Shown here: positions 1-8,539 of the stretch, piece by piece
Layout: every line of letters begins with the position of its first letter
Position numbering within the stretch: position 1 is the first letter of the stretch
The notes under the pieces: generated by a model
The model's input: only the letters and a program-made list of their open reading frames with translations
Database searches by the model: none
Told to the model about the DNA's origin: nothing
Position numbers and translations under genes: made by a program
Origin: Alphaproteobacteria bacterium
GTDB lineage: Bacteria > Pseudomonadota > Alphaproteobacteria > Rhodobacterales > Rhodobacteraceae
Assembly (NCBI GenBank): GCA_030428915.1
Contig: JAUIDM010000007.1
Coordinates: 1 to 33,001, forward strand
Length of the DNA stretch: 33,001 bases
Direction of reading: 5' to 3'

Positions 1-126
1 GACGGAGGGCTTCTCGAAGAGGACCGCGCTAAGTTTCCGCCGCACAAGCCGCGCTTCAAGACCGTTGACAGGCCTCGTTTGTATGTGCCCGACGCGGATG
101 ATATTGGGCCGAATATGCCCTCCTGA
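1..126 (+). CDS. C-terminal fragment of an unidentified protein, cut by the window edge
   Basis: Frame 1 is open from base 1 to TGA at 124-126 (..DGGLLEEDRAKFPPHKPRFKTVDRPRLYVPDADDIGPNMPS*). Confidence 0.4.
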   Translation, partial: DGGLLEEDRAKFPPHKPRFKTVDRPRLYVPDADDIGPNMPS

Positions 127-883
127 AGTTTTGTCGCGTTGCCCTTAATTCTGACCTTAGCGCCAACTCCTATCGTCACTCCAGAGCAGATGCGCTCAGC
201 CTCTGGGCCGACTATGCTCGCGATATGAACACGTGACAGACGCGGGTCACGCCCGTTGCTTCTCGAACCTGATGTGTGGATCGGCAAGGTCAACACCGAT
301 GCCTTAGGGCGATGAGGTAGAAGCAAGCTGAAACCCATCGGGGCTCGCGGCGTTGATCCGTCAGGCCGCCCAAAGAAGCCGGATATACATCAGCAATCGC
401 GACCTCCGATCCAGAACCAAACAGACCGTTGCATTTAGGCGGGGTCTATATACTACCCACACAAGATGTGACCGCCCCCAACGTCATCAATGTTCCATAT
501 GTAGACGACGGCCCCTCCCTGCAAGAATTCTTTGATGATTTTGATCGGATCGCTTGCGTTCATATGTCCGGTCTGTTGGTGCGCTCGCACTTGAACGCTG
601 GCCAAGATGGTTTCCGCTACGAGGGTTCCAAACAAGGTGGCGGCTACATTGGGCCATTGGCACATACGGGGTATCCCACATCTCGGATCGATCGATCACA
701 CCATCTTCAGGTTTCCTGCAAGTTCACGTATCGGACCAGCACGGTAGCGTCTCTCTCTTGCTCACCGTGGCCGACCGATTTCTTCACGCTGCACAAGCCG
801 CGACTGGCTGATGAGCGACAACCACCTTGTCCGGTACCGACAACCTGGACTTGCACCGGTTCCGTTCCGGTGTGTTGCTCATG

Positions 884-1741
884 TTAGGCGGCGATCTTTT
901 CGAAGGCCATGGGTGATTTTCCATCCAGCGCTGAATGGCGCCTGCGCGAGTTGTAGAAACCGTTGATGTATTCGAACACTGCGACCTCGACGTCCCGGCG
1001 CGTTTGCCAAGTGCTTCGCCAAATCAGCTCGGCCTTAAGGGATTTGAAGAAGCTCTCGACAGCGGAATTGTCATAACAATTTCCCTTGCCGCTCATTGAA
1101 GGCAGCAGTTTATGACGTCGAAGGCGTTTCTGGTACTCGTGAGCACAATATTGGGCGCCGCGATCGGTGTGGTGAATGCAGCCGGGTGGTGGCCGGCGCA
1201 GCGCGATGGCCATGTCCAAGGACCGCAATGCCAGGTCCTGCTTCATACGATTGCTAATCGCCCAACCGATCACGCGCCTTGAGTATAAATCAATGATTAC
1301 AGAGAGGTATGACCAACCTTCACGCGTCCAGATGTAGGTTATGTCCCCGGCCCATTTCTGGTCTGGCACCGTCGCCGTGAAATCTTGGTTCAGACGGTTC
1401 GGGGCTATGTTGAAGCTGTGTGCGCTGTCGGTGGTGCGTTTGAATTTACGGCTGCGCAGAACCTGAATGCCGTTGTCGTGCATGATCCGGGCGACGCGGC
1501 GCTGACTGACCTGGATACCAAGCTCTTTCAATTCCTGCGTCATACGCGGTCGGCCGTAGCTGCCCAGGCTGAGCCGATGCTGTTCGCGGATATGAGCTAG
1601 AAGGATCATATCGCGGCGCTGACGCAGTGATGGCGGCCTGCGACGCCAAGCACGGAGCCCACGGTCCGAAACCTGCATCAGGCGGCACAGATGGGCGCGT
1701 GGAAGATCTCCGCGATACTCCGCAATGAACTGAAATCTCAT
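884..1741 (-). CDS. IS3-family transposase OrfB (DDE integrase core)
   Basis: Contains DQKWAGDITYIWTREGWSYLSVIIDLYSRRVIGWAIS, HTDRGAQYCA and KGNCYDNSAVESFFKSLKAE, typical of the rve/DDE core. Confidence 0.95.
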   Translation of the reverse strand: MRFQFIAEYRGDLPRAHLCRLMQVSDRGLRAWRRRPPSLRQRRDMILLAHIREQHRLSLGSYGRPRMTQELKELGIQVSQRRVARIMHDNGIQVLRSRKFKRTTDSAHSFNIAPNRLNQDFTATVPDQKWAGDITYIWTREGWSYLSVIIDLYSRRVIGWAISNRMKQDLALRSLDMAIALRRPPPGCIHHTDRGAQYCAHEYQKRLRRHKLLPSMSGKGNCYDNSAVESFFKSLKAELIWRSTWQTRRDVEVAVFEYINGFYNSRRRHSALDGKSPMAFEKIAA

Positions 1742-2010
1742 TGCTTTTGGCTCGCGAAGAAGATTGCGGCCTTTTTTAACACCTCCCTCTCCTCCCGCAG
1801 GATACGGTTCTCTTTGCGCAAGCGCTCATTCTCGCGGCGCAGTTCCGCGTCCTCGGCTGCAGCCGGATCGGTCGAATAGTCACGCATCCACTTGCCCAAG
1901 GTCGAAAATCCGGCACCGAGGTCTGAGGCCACTTGCCGCCGTGTCAGGCCACTGTGCGTCGCGATCCGGACCGCTTCGCGTTTGAAATCTTCATTATGTT
2001 TGGGTGCCAT
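1738..2010 (-). CDS. IS3-family transposase OrfA (HTH). A slippery A6G at 1771-1777 is consistent with programmed -1 frameshifting into OrfB
   Basis: MAPKHNEDFKREAVRIATHSGLTRRQVASDLGAGFSTLGKWMRDY...LRKENRILREEREVLKKAAIFFASQKQ. After the -1 shift the frame continues KKGRNLLREPKAMRFQF.. into OrfB. Confidence 0.93.
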   Translation of the reverse strand: MAPKHNEDFKREAVRIATHSGLTRRQVASDLGAGFSTLGKWMRDYSTDPAAAEDAELRRENERLRKENRILREEREVLKKAAIFFASQKQ

Positions 2011-2073
2011 ATCCGGTCTCCTCTATGGCGAGCATTGCTCGCAGAAAACCGGAACGGAAGTGAAGCTAGTCCA

Positions 2074-2795
2074 CAGGCCCATCCAGGCCGCAAACTGTCT
2101 TCCGGATGCAAACTGCTCCGGTGCCGGCGCTTTCATCACCAGTAATACCGCTCGATCGGTCCGACACCGAGAATCTTCGCGAGGCGGCGACAACACTCGT
2201 TGCTGCGGTACCAGGTCATCAAACTCGCTTCTATCTCTTCCAGGCGCTCCCTCAGCTGCGCAAATTCATCCGCAAGTGACGTAAACAGATCGCGCGCCAA
2301 AGCGGGGACGTTTTCATCAGCTATGATGCGTTCCAAAAGGCGCGGAATATGAGACACGCCTTTGGCCGCGGTCACTCCGAACTCTGCGGCATAACCACGG
2401 ATCGTATTGGCAAGTTGCGTCCGGGTTGCGACAGCGCGCTCGCGAATGCCTGCCAGCATCAGTGCCGCCTGTTGCTCGGCGCTCTTTACCGGAACGAACC
2501 GCATCGTCGGGCGGCTCATCGCCTCGCACAGCGCTTCAGCATCGGCCGCATCATTCTTGCCACGCTTCACGTAGGGCTTCGCAAGCTGCGGCGCAATTAG
2601 CTTGTCCTCATGGCCGAACCCGGTCAGCAACCGTGCCCAGTAATGCGAGGCACCACAGGCTTTGATCGCAATGCCGGTCGGCGGGTATTTCGCAAAAAAC
2701 TCCACCATCTCTTTCCGGCGCATCTTGTTGCGAAGAACCGATTGTTCGGCGGTGTCCACGCCATGCAGTTGAAACGCGTGCTTTGACGTATCCAT
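2074..2795 (-). pseudogene. IS110-family transposase remnant, frameshifted and truncated by the IS3 element
   Basis: N-terminal DEDD-type region is recognisable (MDTSKHAFQLHGVD...KNDAADAEALCEAM). The frame breaks near 2153 (GVGPI|ERYYW*). In the shifted frame it continues VLLVMKAPAPEQFASGRQFAAWMGL up to the IS3 end at 2073. Confidence 0.85.
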
Positions 2796-3038
2796 GCCAA
2801 TACGGATAATCTGACCCTCGGACGGCTCCTTCGTTTGAGATCTTCAACGACTCACTCTGGCACATTTCGATGCCGCTTGGGGGCCGTCCAGTCCAACAAG
2901 GTGGGTCTGCGAGGACCCAAGGAGGAGGACAGTCATGTCATCAAAGCTATCTGGAGCCAGAGAAAGGGAAGCCCGGGTGCCGGGCTTGAAAGGATAGAGA
3001 GAGGCTCATCCGGATCCGGCATGACAAGGACCCTGACC

Positions 3039-5210
3039 ATGGCCAAGACTACGACCCGCCCGAAACCCGCCAATGCGAAGAAGACCGAAGCCGCCGAATC
3101 GGCGGCGCCTGACGGTGCCTCCGACATCCGGATGATCCCGCTCGACCAGCTGGAGCCGAGCCCGCTCAACGTTCGCAAGGTGGCGGCGAGCGCCAGCGAT
3201 GACGCCGAGCTTCTCGCCAGCATTCGCGAGACAGGCATCAAGCAGAACCTGGTGGTTCATGCGCTGTCTGAGACACGTTTTGCCGTTGACGCCGGCGGCC
3301 GCCGCCTCAAGGCGTTGATGCAACTCGCCGAAGACGGTGTGATCCCCACAGATCACCCCGTGCCCTGCCTCGTCGAAGATGAACGCAACGCGATCCTCAC
3401 CTCCGCCACCGAAAACCTCCAGCGCGCGGCGATGCACCCCGCCGACCAGTTCGAAGCTTTCGACAAGATGATCGCCGAGGGCCGCAGTGAAGACGAGATC
3501 GCGCTCAAATTCGGCGTCTCGGTCGACTTGGTGCGCCGCCGCTTGAAACTCGCTCGCGTCGCACCCGAGATCATCGAGCAGTTTCGTGCGGGCGATCTGA
3601 CCCTCGAATGCGTGATGGCTTTCACTCTGACCGACGACCATGATCGCCAGTTGGCGGTCTGGAATGCGGTGAAGGGCGGCTATCACATCCACCCGCAGAG
3701 CATCAAACGCCAGCTGACCGAGACGGCGCGTTCGGCGAACTCGGCCCTGGGGCGCTTTGTCGGCATCGAGGCGTACGAGGCGGCGGGCGGCGTTCTGCTG
3801 CGCGATCTCTTCGATGATCGCGCCAGCGCCCACATGGAAAACCCCGAGCTCCTGGAACGCCTCGCCATCGAGAAACTTCAAGCCGCGGCCAAACCCTTCG
3901 AGGGGACGTGGAAATGGGTCGAGGTGCATCTCTCGGTGGATTACGGCGCGTTTCGCAGTTTCGGACGGGTCTATCCGCAGGATATCGACCCCGATCCGGA
4001 CCTGCTTGCCGAGGAGGAACGTCTCATCGCACGCGAGGAAGAACTGGCGGCGCAGAATGACGGCGAAGACTGGACCGACGCTGAAACCGAGGAATACTAC
4101 GCCATCGAGCCGCGCCTTCGCGAGATCGAGATCCTTCAGCGCGAACGGCAACCTTACGCAGAGGAAGATCGCGCTATCGCCGGTGTGGTTCTGACCATCG
4201 GCCATGACGGCGCGCTGCGGGTTGAGAAGGGTTTGGTGCGGCCTGAGGATATTCCTGCCGCGCCCGAGCCCGACGAGGTCACCGGAGATTCTGATGGTGC
4301 CTCCTCCCCTGCCCGTCCGCAGGTAACGCCGCCGACCTCCTCCTCACCGGTGCCGACCTCCGACCCGGCCGCGACGTTGCGCAAGGCGGACGGAATTTCG
4401 GCTAGTTTGGCCGACGATCTGCGCGCGACCCGTCAGCACATCCTGCGGGCGCATCTGGCGGCGGATTTCGAGGTGGCGTTCGACGCGATGCTTTACGCGT
4501 TCTGCGAGCAGGCTCTGGGGCGGTCCTACAACAACGAGGCGCTCGACATCTCGATCCGACCCTTCCAGGCGCAGAACCGCGAGGTGCTGCATGCGGACAC
4601 TGTCGCCCAGAAGATGCTTGACGCGCTGGAACAGGATATCGCCACTGACTGGATGACGCTGGAGAAACCAGAGGACTTCCGGGCGATGTCGGCACTGCCT
4701 GTGGCGGACAAGCAGGCGCTCTTCGCCTGGGCGACGGGTCTGGCGGTCAAGCCGCAGCTCTCCTCCGACAATCGCCCCTCCCTGATCATCGAGGAAATCG
4801 GCGCGCGGCTTGACGTCGATGTGGCAGCTTGCTGGCGTCCGACCGCTCAGAACTACTGGGGCCGGGTCAACAAAGGGCATGCGGTCGCCACCGCGCGCAA
4901 GCTGATCGGCGACGACTACGCCGAGGATCGCAATCGGGAACGCAAGGGCGATATCGCGGCAGCGATGGAGCGGGCTTTCGCAGAAACCGTCGGCGAGACG
5001 GAAGGTTTCGACGCCGCGACGGCTGCAAAGACGACGCGCTGGCTGCCTGACGGGATGCTGTTTTCCGGTGCGACGGAGGCCGGTGCCGAAATTGCAGGCA
5101 AAGCGCCGGAGACCGAGGAAGGAGATGTGTCCGCCGCAGACCCTCTGACAGATGTCGAGAGCGTTGAACTGTCGTCCCTGCCCGCCTTCCTCAGCGGAGA
5201 TGCGGCCTAA
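3039..5210 (+). CDS. ParB/RepB/Spo0J family partition-like nuclease-domain protein (plasmid orphan ParB); alternative start at 3021
   Basis: MIPLDQLEPSPLNVRK...ELLASIRETGIKQNLVV...VDAGGRRLKAL...ATENLQRAAMHPADQFEAF...IALKFGVSVDLVRRRLKLARVAPEI, the canonical ParB N-domain plus HTH. No ParA gene next to it. Confidence 0.9.
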   Translation: MAKTTTRPKPANAKKTEAAESAAPDGASDIRMIPLDQLEPSPLNVRKVAASASDDAELLASIRETGIKQNLVVHALSETRFAVDAGGRRLKALMQLAEDGVIPTDHPVPCLVEDERNAILTSATENLQRAAMHPADQFEAFDKMIAEGRSEDEIALKFGVSVDLVRRRLKLARVAPEIIEQFRAGDLTLECVMAFTLTDDHDRQLAVWNAVKGGYHIHPQSIKRQLTETARSANSALGRFVGIEAYEAAGGVLLRDLFDDRASAHMENPELLERLAIEKLQAAAKPFEGTWKWVEVHLSVDYGAFRSFGRVYPQDIDPDPDLLAEEERLIAREEELAAQNDGEDWTDAETEEYYAIEPRLREIEILQRERQPYAEEDRAIAGVVLTIGHDGALRVEKGLVRPEDIPAAPEPDEVTGDSDGASSPARPQVTPPTSSSPVPTSDPAATLRKADGISASLADDLRATRQHILRAHLAADFEVAFDAMLYAFCEQALGRSYNNEALDISIRPFQAQNREVLHADTVAQKMLDALEQDIATDWMTLEKPEDFRAMSALPVADKQALFAWATGLAVKPQLSSDNRPSLIIEEIGARLDVDVAACWRPTAQNYWGRVNKGHAVATARKLIGDDYAEDRNRERKGDIAAAMERAFAETVGETEGFDAATAAKTTRWLPDGMLFSGATEAGAEIAGKAPETEEGDVSAADPLTDVESVELSSLPAFLSGDAA

Positions 5211-5281
5211 CGGAAAGGGGGGCCACATCCGAATACGACCTGACTCTTTGGCCGTCCTCACCTCGAGGGCGGCCCTTTCCG
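5211..5281. other. Long-loop inverted repeat (CGGAAAGGG...CCCTTTCCG) between the parB-like and DUF3768 genes
   Basis: 9-bp complementary arms at 5211-5219 and 5273-5281. Confidence 0.4.
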
Positions 5282-5338
5282 GCTGACGGGTTGCCCACAG
5301 CCGATATCAGATCGGTTGGCCCGTCCCGGAGACATCCC

Positions 5339-5719
5339 ATGACCACCACACTCGACCTCGATCCCGTTCAGGAAGTGGCAATTGTCGCTGCGCAGAATGA
5401 TGCGTTTCGCCGTTCAATCCTCGGAAACACTTCCGTTGCCGATGCGCCGCAGGGCCAGTTCGTGATGACGCGGGGCGTCGCGGCGCTTGGGCCCGATGCC
5501 CGGCTGGAACTCACACGCCGCGTTGCGGCCTTCGGCGCCTTCAATGCTGATAGCGACCCCTATGGCTGGCACGAGATGGGCGTCATCGAACTTGATGGCA
5601 CGACGGTCTGGTTCAAACTCGACCTGTACGATGTCGACTACCAATACGGCTCCCCCGAGCCGTCCGATCCAACGCAGACACGCAGGGTCCTGACCCTGCT
5701 TCTTCCGTCGGAATATTGA
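5339..5719 (+). CDS. DUF3768 family protein
   Basis: MTTTLDLDPVQEVAIVAAQNDAFRR...GQFVMTRGVAALGP..VAAFGAFNADSDPYGWHEMGVIELDGTTVWFKLDLYD matches my recollection of DUF3768. Confidence 0.8.
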   Translation: MTTTLDLDPVQEVAIVAAQNDAFRRSILGNTSVADAPQGQFVMTRGVAALGPDARLELTRRVAAFGAFNADSDPYGWHEMGVIELDGTTVWFKLDLYDVDYQYGSPEPSDPTQTRRVLTLLLPSEY

Positions 5720-5747
5720 CGACCTTTCTTCCCAACACCGCCCCGGA

Positions 5748-5768
5748 CCGCCCTTGCACCAAGGGCGG
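5748..5768 (+). terminator. Candidate hairpin terminator/attenuator
   Basis: CCGCCCTT-GCACC-AAGGGCGG followed by TCCTTTC; 8-bp perfect stem. Confidence 0.55.
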
Positions 5769-5834
5769 TCCTTTCGTGCTGGCGGATTCCAAGGGGCGCG
5801 ATACCCGCGCCCCGCCCGCCGCAGGAGACCACAA

Positions 5835-6131
5835 ATGGCCAAGACACTCGACTACCAGATCACCCTCTATCCCGCACATCGCGATGGCGCCTTCGTCGTC
5901 ACCCAGTTCCAGATGCTAGGGAGCTACCCCGAGAAGCGCATCGAGGCCGCGGGCATGGATGATCTCATCGACCAGGTGACGCAGTTCGCAATGGAGCATG
6001 GTGAGAGCTGCAGCGCCTCGGTGCACTGCCTCGCCCCGCGCAAACCGCCTGGGTTCAAGCGCGCGACAGAGAACCTTTACTTCAATCTTGTCGATCGCAC
6101 GACCGAGAAACGCGGCGACGCGGCGCCCTGA
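5835..6131 (+). CDS. Conserved plasmid hypothetical protein
   Basis: MAKTLDYQITLYPAHRDGAFVVTQFQMLGSYPEKRIEAAGMDDLIDQ.. GGAGACC upstream could serve as RBS. Confidence 0.65.
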   Translation: MAKTLDYQITLYPAHRDGAFVVTQFQMLGSYPEKRIEAAGMDDLIDQVTQFAMEHGESCSASVHCLAPRKPPGFKRATENLYFNLVDRTTEKRGDAAP

Positions 6132-6196
6132 AGCTTCCCGACAAACCATTGGGGTGGCCTCGCTAAACGGTCGCCCTCTCCTTCCCTCAATTCCAA

Positions 6197-6592
6197 ATGA
6201 CAAAAGACATGACACAAGCGACTGATTTCTACGCGCAGATGCTGGAAGCCCAGCAACGTGCCGCTGACCAGAGGGTCGAGACTCGCGCTGCCCTTCTCTC
6301 CGAGCTGCGTGCTCTCGGCGTGGCCGGCATCGAGGTGCAATATGAAGGCTACGGCGATTCCGGCAATGTCGAGGACGTTGTCGTGACACCTGACACGATC
6401 ACCCTCACGGAAGAGCTACGGCGCCGCGTCGAGGACTTCGGCTGGGACTTCGCCTATGCGCTGAGCCCCGGCTTCGAGAACAACGAGGGCGGCTATGGCG
6501 AACTGACCTGGGCGCTCGAGAAGGACAAGATCGATGTCAGCCATTCGAACCGCTATATTGAGACCGACACCACCGAACATGAGGGGCTCTGA
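6197..6592 (+). CDS. DUF6878-like conserved plasmid protein
   Basis: LLSELRALGVAGIEVQYEGYGDSGNVEDVVVTPDTITLTEELRRRVEDFGWDFAYALSPGFENNEGGYGELTW. Family recalled, not searched. Confidence 0.65.
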   Translation: MTKDMTQATDFYAQMLEAQQRAADQRVETRAALLSELRALGVAGIEVQYEGYGDSGNVEDVVVTPDTITLTEELRRRVEDFGWDFAYALSPGFENNEGGYGELTWALEKDKIDVSHSNRYIETDTTEHEGL

Positions 6593-6593
6593 C

Positions 6594-7070
6594 ATGGCAC
6601 ACCCCCTCCATCACGCCGAAAGCTCGGCCCGAAAATTCGGCGGTGTTCCAGATGATTACCAGCATGTGCATGATTGGTTCGACTCATCCAAAGAGCACCT
6701 AGGTCTTTTCATTCACAGAGCACATCGGCACCACACGCTCGGGATCTTTGAGGCTGAGCGGTTGTTTGGGCGCAGCCTGACCAACAGCGCGGGCCGGGTC
6801 GTCCCGATCCGCTGGATCGGCGAGCAGCATGTGCGCGAAGACTGCCAGGGGCGGATCCCGTCGCTGGCGGACTGGCTCGGACGCATTCAGCCGGAGCCGT
6901 GGATGGCCAATGGCCGGATCGACAACGATCCGACGCAGATTGGCAGCGATCCGCGTGCGGTCTGGATCGAGGCGGTTGCCAATCACCAAACCATTCTTGG
7001 CTTTGAGGATTGGCTTCTCAAGGTCTCGGTCGAGCACGTCCAGCATCGCCAGAATTGCGCCGCCGCCTGA
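6594..7070 (+). CDS. DUF6915-like conserved plasmid protein
   Basis: MAHPLHHAESSARKFGGVPDDYQHVHDWFDSSKEHLGLFIHRAHRHHTLGIFEAERLFG...IRWIGEQHVREDCQGRIPSLADWL. Family recalled, not searched. Confidence 0.65.
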   Translation: MAHPLHHAESSARKFGGVPDDYQHVHDWFDSSKEHLGLFIHRAHRHHTLGIFEAERLFGRSLTNSAGRVVPIRWIGEQHVREDCQGRIPSLADWLGRIQPEPWMANGRIDNDPTQIGSDPRAVWIEAVANHQTILGFEDWLLKVSVEHVQHRQNCAAA

Positions 7071-7175
7071 TCTACCGGACGGCAAAGCCACCAACCATCT
7101 GATCCCATCCAGATCGGCCCGCCTGAGTCCCAACCGGCTCGGCGGGTCGATTGCGTTTCAAGAAAGGACATCGGC

Positions 7176-7820
7176 ATGCAAGACCCTGTCTACGAGGAGG
7201 CCCACCACGGCCACACCATCAAAATCTACTACGATCCAGACGCGGAAAGCCCACAGGAGTGGTCCAACCTCGGCATGCTGATTTGCTGGCACCGCCGATA
7301 CCGGCTGGGCGACAGCCACCATTACGACAGCCCTGAGGCGTTCCTGCGCGATCTCGCGGATGTCTCGGATCAGAGTGATCTTTCGATGAACCAGATGCTT
7401 GAGCGCGCCGAGCGCAAGGCGGTCATTCTGCCCGTGTTTCTCTACGATCATTCAGGCCTCGCTATGAACACCATCGGCTTCCATTGTCCGTGGGATTCCG
7501 GCCAGGTTGGCTATATCTATGTGACGCTTGAGGCAGTCAGGCAAGAATTCGGCTTGAAGCGCGTCACCAAGGCGCTGCGCGAAAAGGCAGCCGACATCCT
7601 GCGCGGCGAAATCGTCAGTTACGACGCCTATCTCGGCGGCCGGGTCTATGGCTATGTCATCGAGCAGGACGGCGAGGAGATCGACGCCTGTTGGGGGTTC
7701 GTCGGAGACTATGAGCTGGACTGCCTGTCCGAGGCGCGTGCTTTTGTGGACCAGCTGATTTTGCGAGACGTACACAGCCCCGCTGCCGCGGAACAGAGCG
7801 CAAGCCCGCCCCCGAGTTGA
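7176..7820 (+). CDS. Conserved plasmid/phage hypothetical protein
   Basis: MQDPVYEEAHHGHTIKIYYDPDAESPQEWSNLGMLICWHRRYRLGD...WDSGQVGYIYVTLEAVRQEFG; long ORF in the colinear gene array. Confidence 0.7.
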   Translation: MQDPVYEEAHHGHTIKIYYDPDAESPQEWSNLGMLICWHRRYRLGDSHHYDSPEAFLRDLADVSDQSDLSMNQMLERAERKAVILPVFLYDHSGLAMNTIGFHCPWDSGQVGYIYVTLEAVRQEFGLKRVTKALREKAADILRGEIVSYDAYLGGRVYGYVIEQDGEEIDACWGFVGDYELDCLSEARAFVDQLILRDVHSPAAAEQSASPPPS

Positions 7821-7863
7821 AATGCGCGCAATACTCATATATCGTATTCATGCGTAATCGGAG

Positions 7864-8121
7864 ATGAGCATGGCAAGCACGAGCGTCACACTTGGCCCCC
7901 ATTGGGACGAATTCATCGCCCTGATGCTTAAAGAGGGGCGTTACGGGTCAACCAGCGAGTTGATCCGCGCCTCTCTGCGCCTGATGGAGGAGCAGGAGGG
8001 GCAGCGGGCGCGACTTCGCGTTGCGCTGATGGAGGGCAAACAATCCGGTGACGCCGGTCCGCTTGACATGGATGAGATCAAGCGCGAGGCGCGGAGCCGC
8101 TCTGGCGCTCCTGATGCGTGA
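7864..8121 (+). CDS. Type II antitoxin, ParD/CopG-like
   Basis: SVTLGPHWDEFIALMLKEGRYGSTSELIRASLRLMEEQE, ParD-like ribbon-helix-helix; overlaps a downstream ParE-like ORF. Confidence 0.88.
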   Translation: MSMASTSVTLGPHWDEFIALMLKEGRYGSTSELIRASLRLMEEQEGQRARLRVALMEGKQSGDAGPLDMDEIKREARSRSGAPDA

Positions 8122-8413
8122 AATCCATTACTCCCAGGCGGCAAAATCCGACCTCGTCGATATCTGGGTCGAGACACATGGGCAGTGGGGCGAGGCGCAG
8201 GCGGACCGCTATCTCGACGACATCGAGCGTGCCCTGAAGGGTCTCATCGCCAACCCGCAAATGGGGCCTGACTGTTCCGATCTCTTGCAGGGTGCGCGGA
8301 AACTGATCACGGGTCGCCACCTCGTGTTCTACGAGGTGTACCCGGACAGGATCTTCGTGATCCGGGTCTTGCATCAGTCCATGGACGTGCCGAGGCATCT
8401 GCGGTCGTCCTGA
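8114..8413 (+). CDS. Type II toxin, ParE/RelE-like
   Basis: MREIHYSQAAKSDLVDIWVETHGQWGEAQADRYLDDIERALKGLIANPQMGPDCSDLLQGARKLITGRHLVFYEVYPDRIFVIRVLHQSMD. Confidence 0.9.
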   Translation: MREIHYSQAAKSDLVDIWVETHGQWGEAQADRYLDDIERALKGLIANPQMGPDCSDLLQGARKLITGRHLVFYEVYPDRIFVIRVLHQSMDVPRHLRSS

Positions 8414-8464
8414 TAACGGGCAAATTTGCACCGGGGCTTTGCCATAAAAGAGCGAGAGACAGGG

Positions 8465-8485
8465 CGGGAGGGGTGACCCCTCCCG
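8465..8485 (+). promoter_or_regulatory. Strong GC hairpin in the leader of the methylase/helicase gene
   Basis: CGGGAGGGG-TGA-CCCCTCCCG, 9-bp perfect stem, 55 bp before the ATG at 8540. Confidence 0.6.
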
Positions 8486-8539
8486 GGTGAGAGAGTGCAC
8501 GCGGGGCTCGGGGCCAACCCTAAACCCCGGAGATTGCCG

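Larger units (their letters stand above)
846..2073 (-). mobile_element. IS3-family insertion sequence, about 1228 bp
   Basis: Imperfect terminal inverted repeats: TGGACTTGCACCGGTTCCGTTCCGG at 846 and TGGACTAGCTTCACTTCCGTTCCGG reading inward from 2073. They enclose orfA and orfB. No obvious 3-4 bp target duplication (left flank ..ACC, right flank CAG..). Confidence 0.85.

Noticed and set aside
127-845. Short ORFs left of the IS3 element (353-535, 429-887 and others)
   Set aside because: No recognisable domains or clear RBS, and 429-887 runs into the IS end; likely decayed sequence.
3006-4205. 399-aa minus-strand ORF opposite the parB-like gene
   Set aside because: Shadow frame of a high-GC coding gene; low-complexity composition and no recognisable motif, whereas the plus strand has clear ParB motifs.
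4344-5261. 305-aa minus-strand ORF
   Set aside because: Also antisense to the ParB-like protein and probably a GC-rich shadow ORF.
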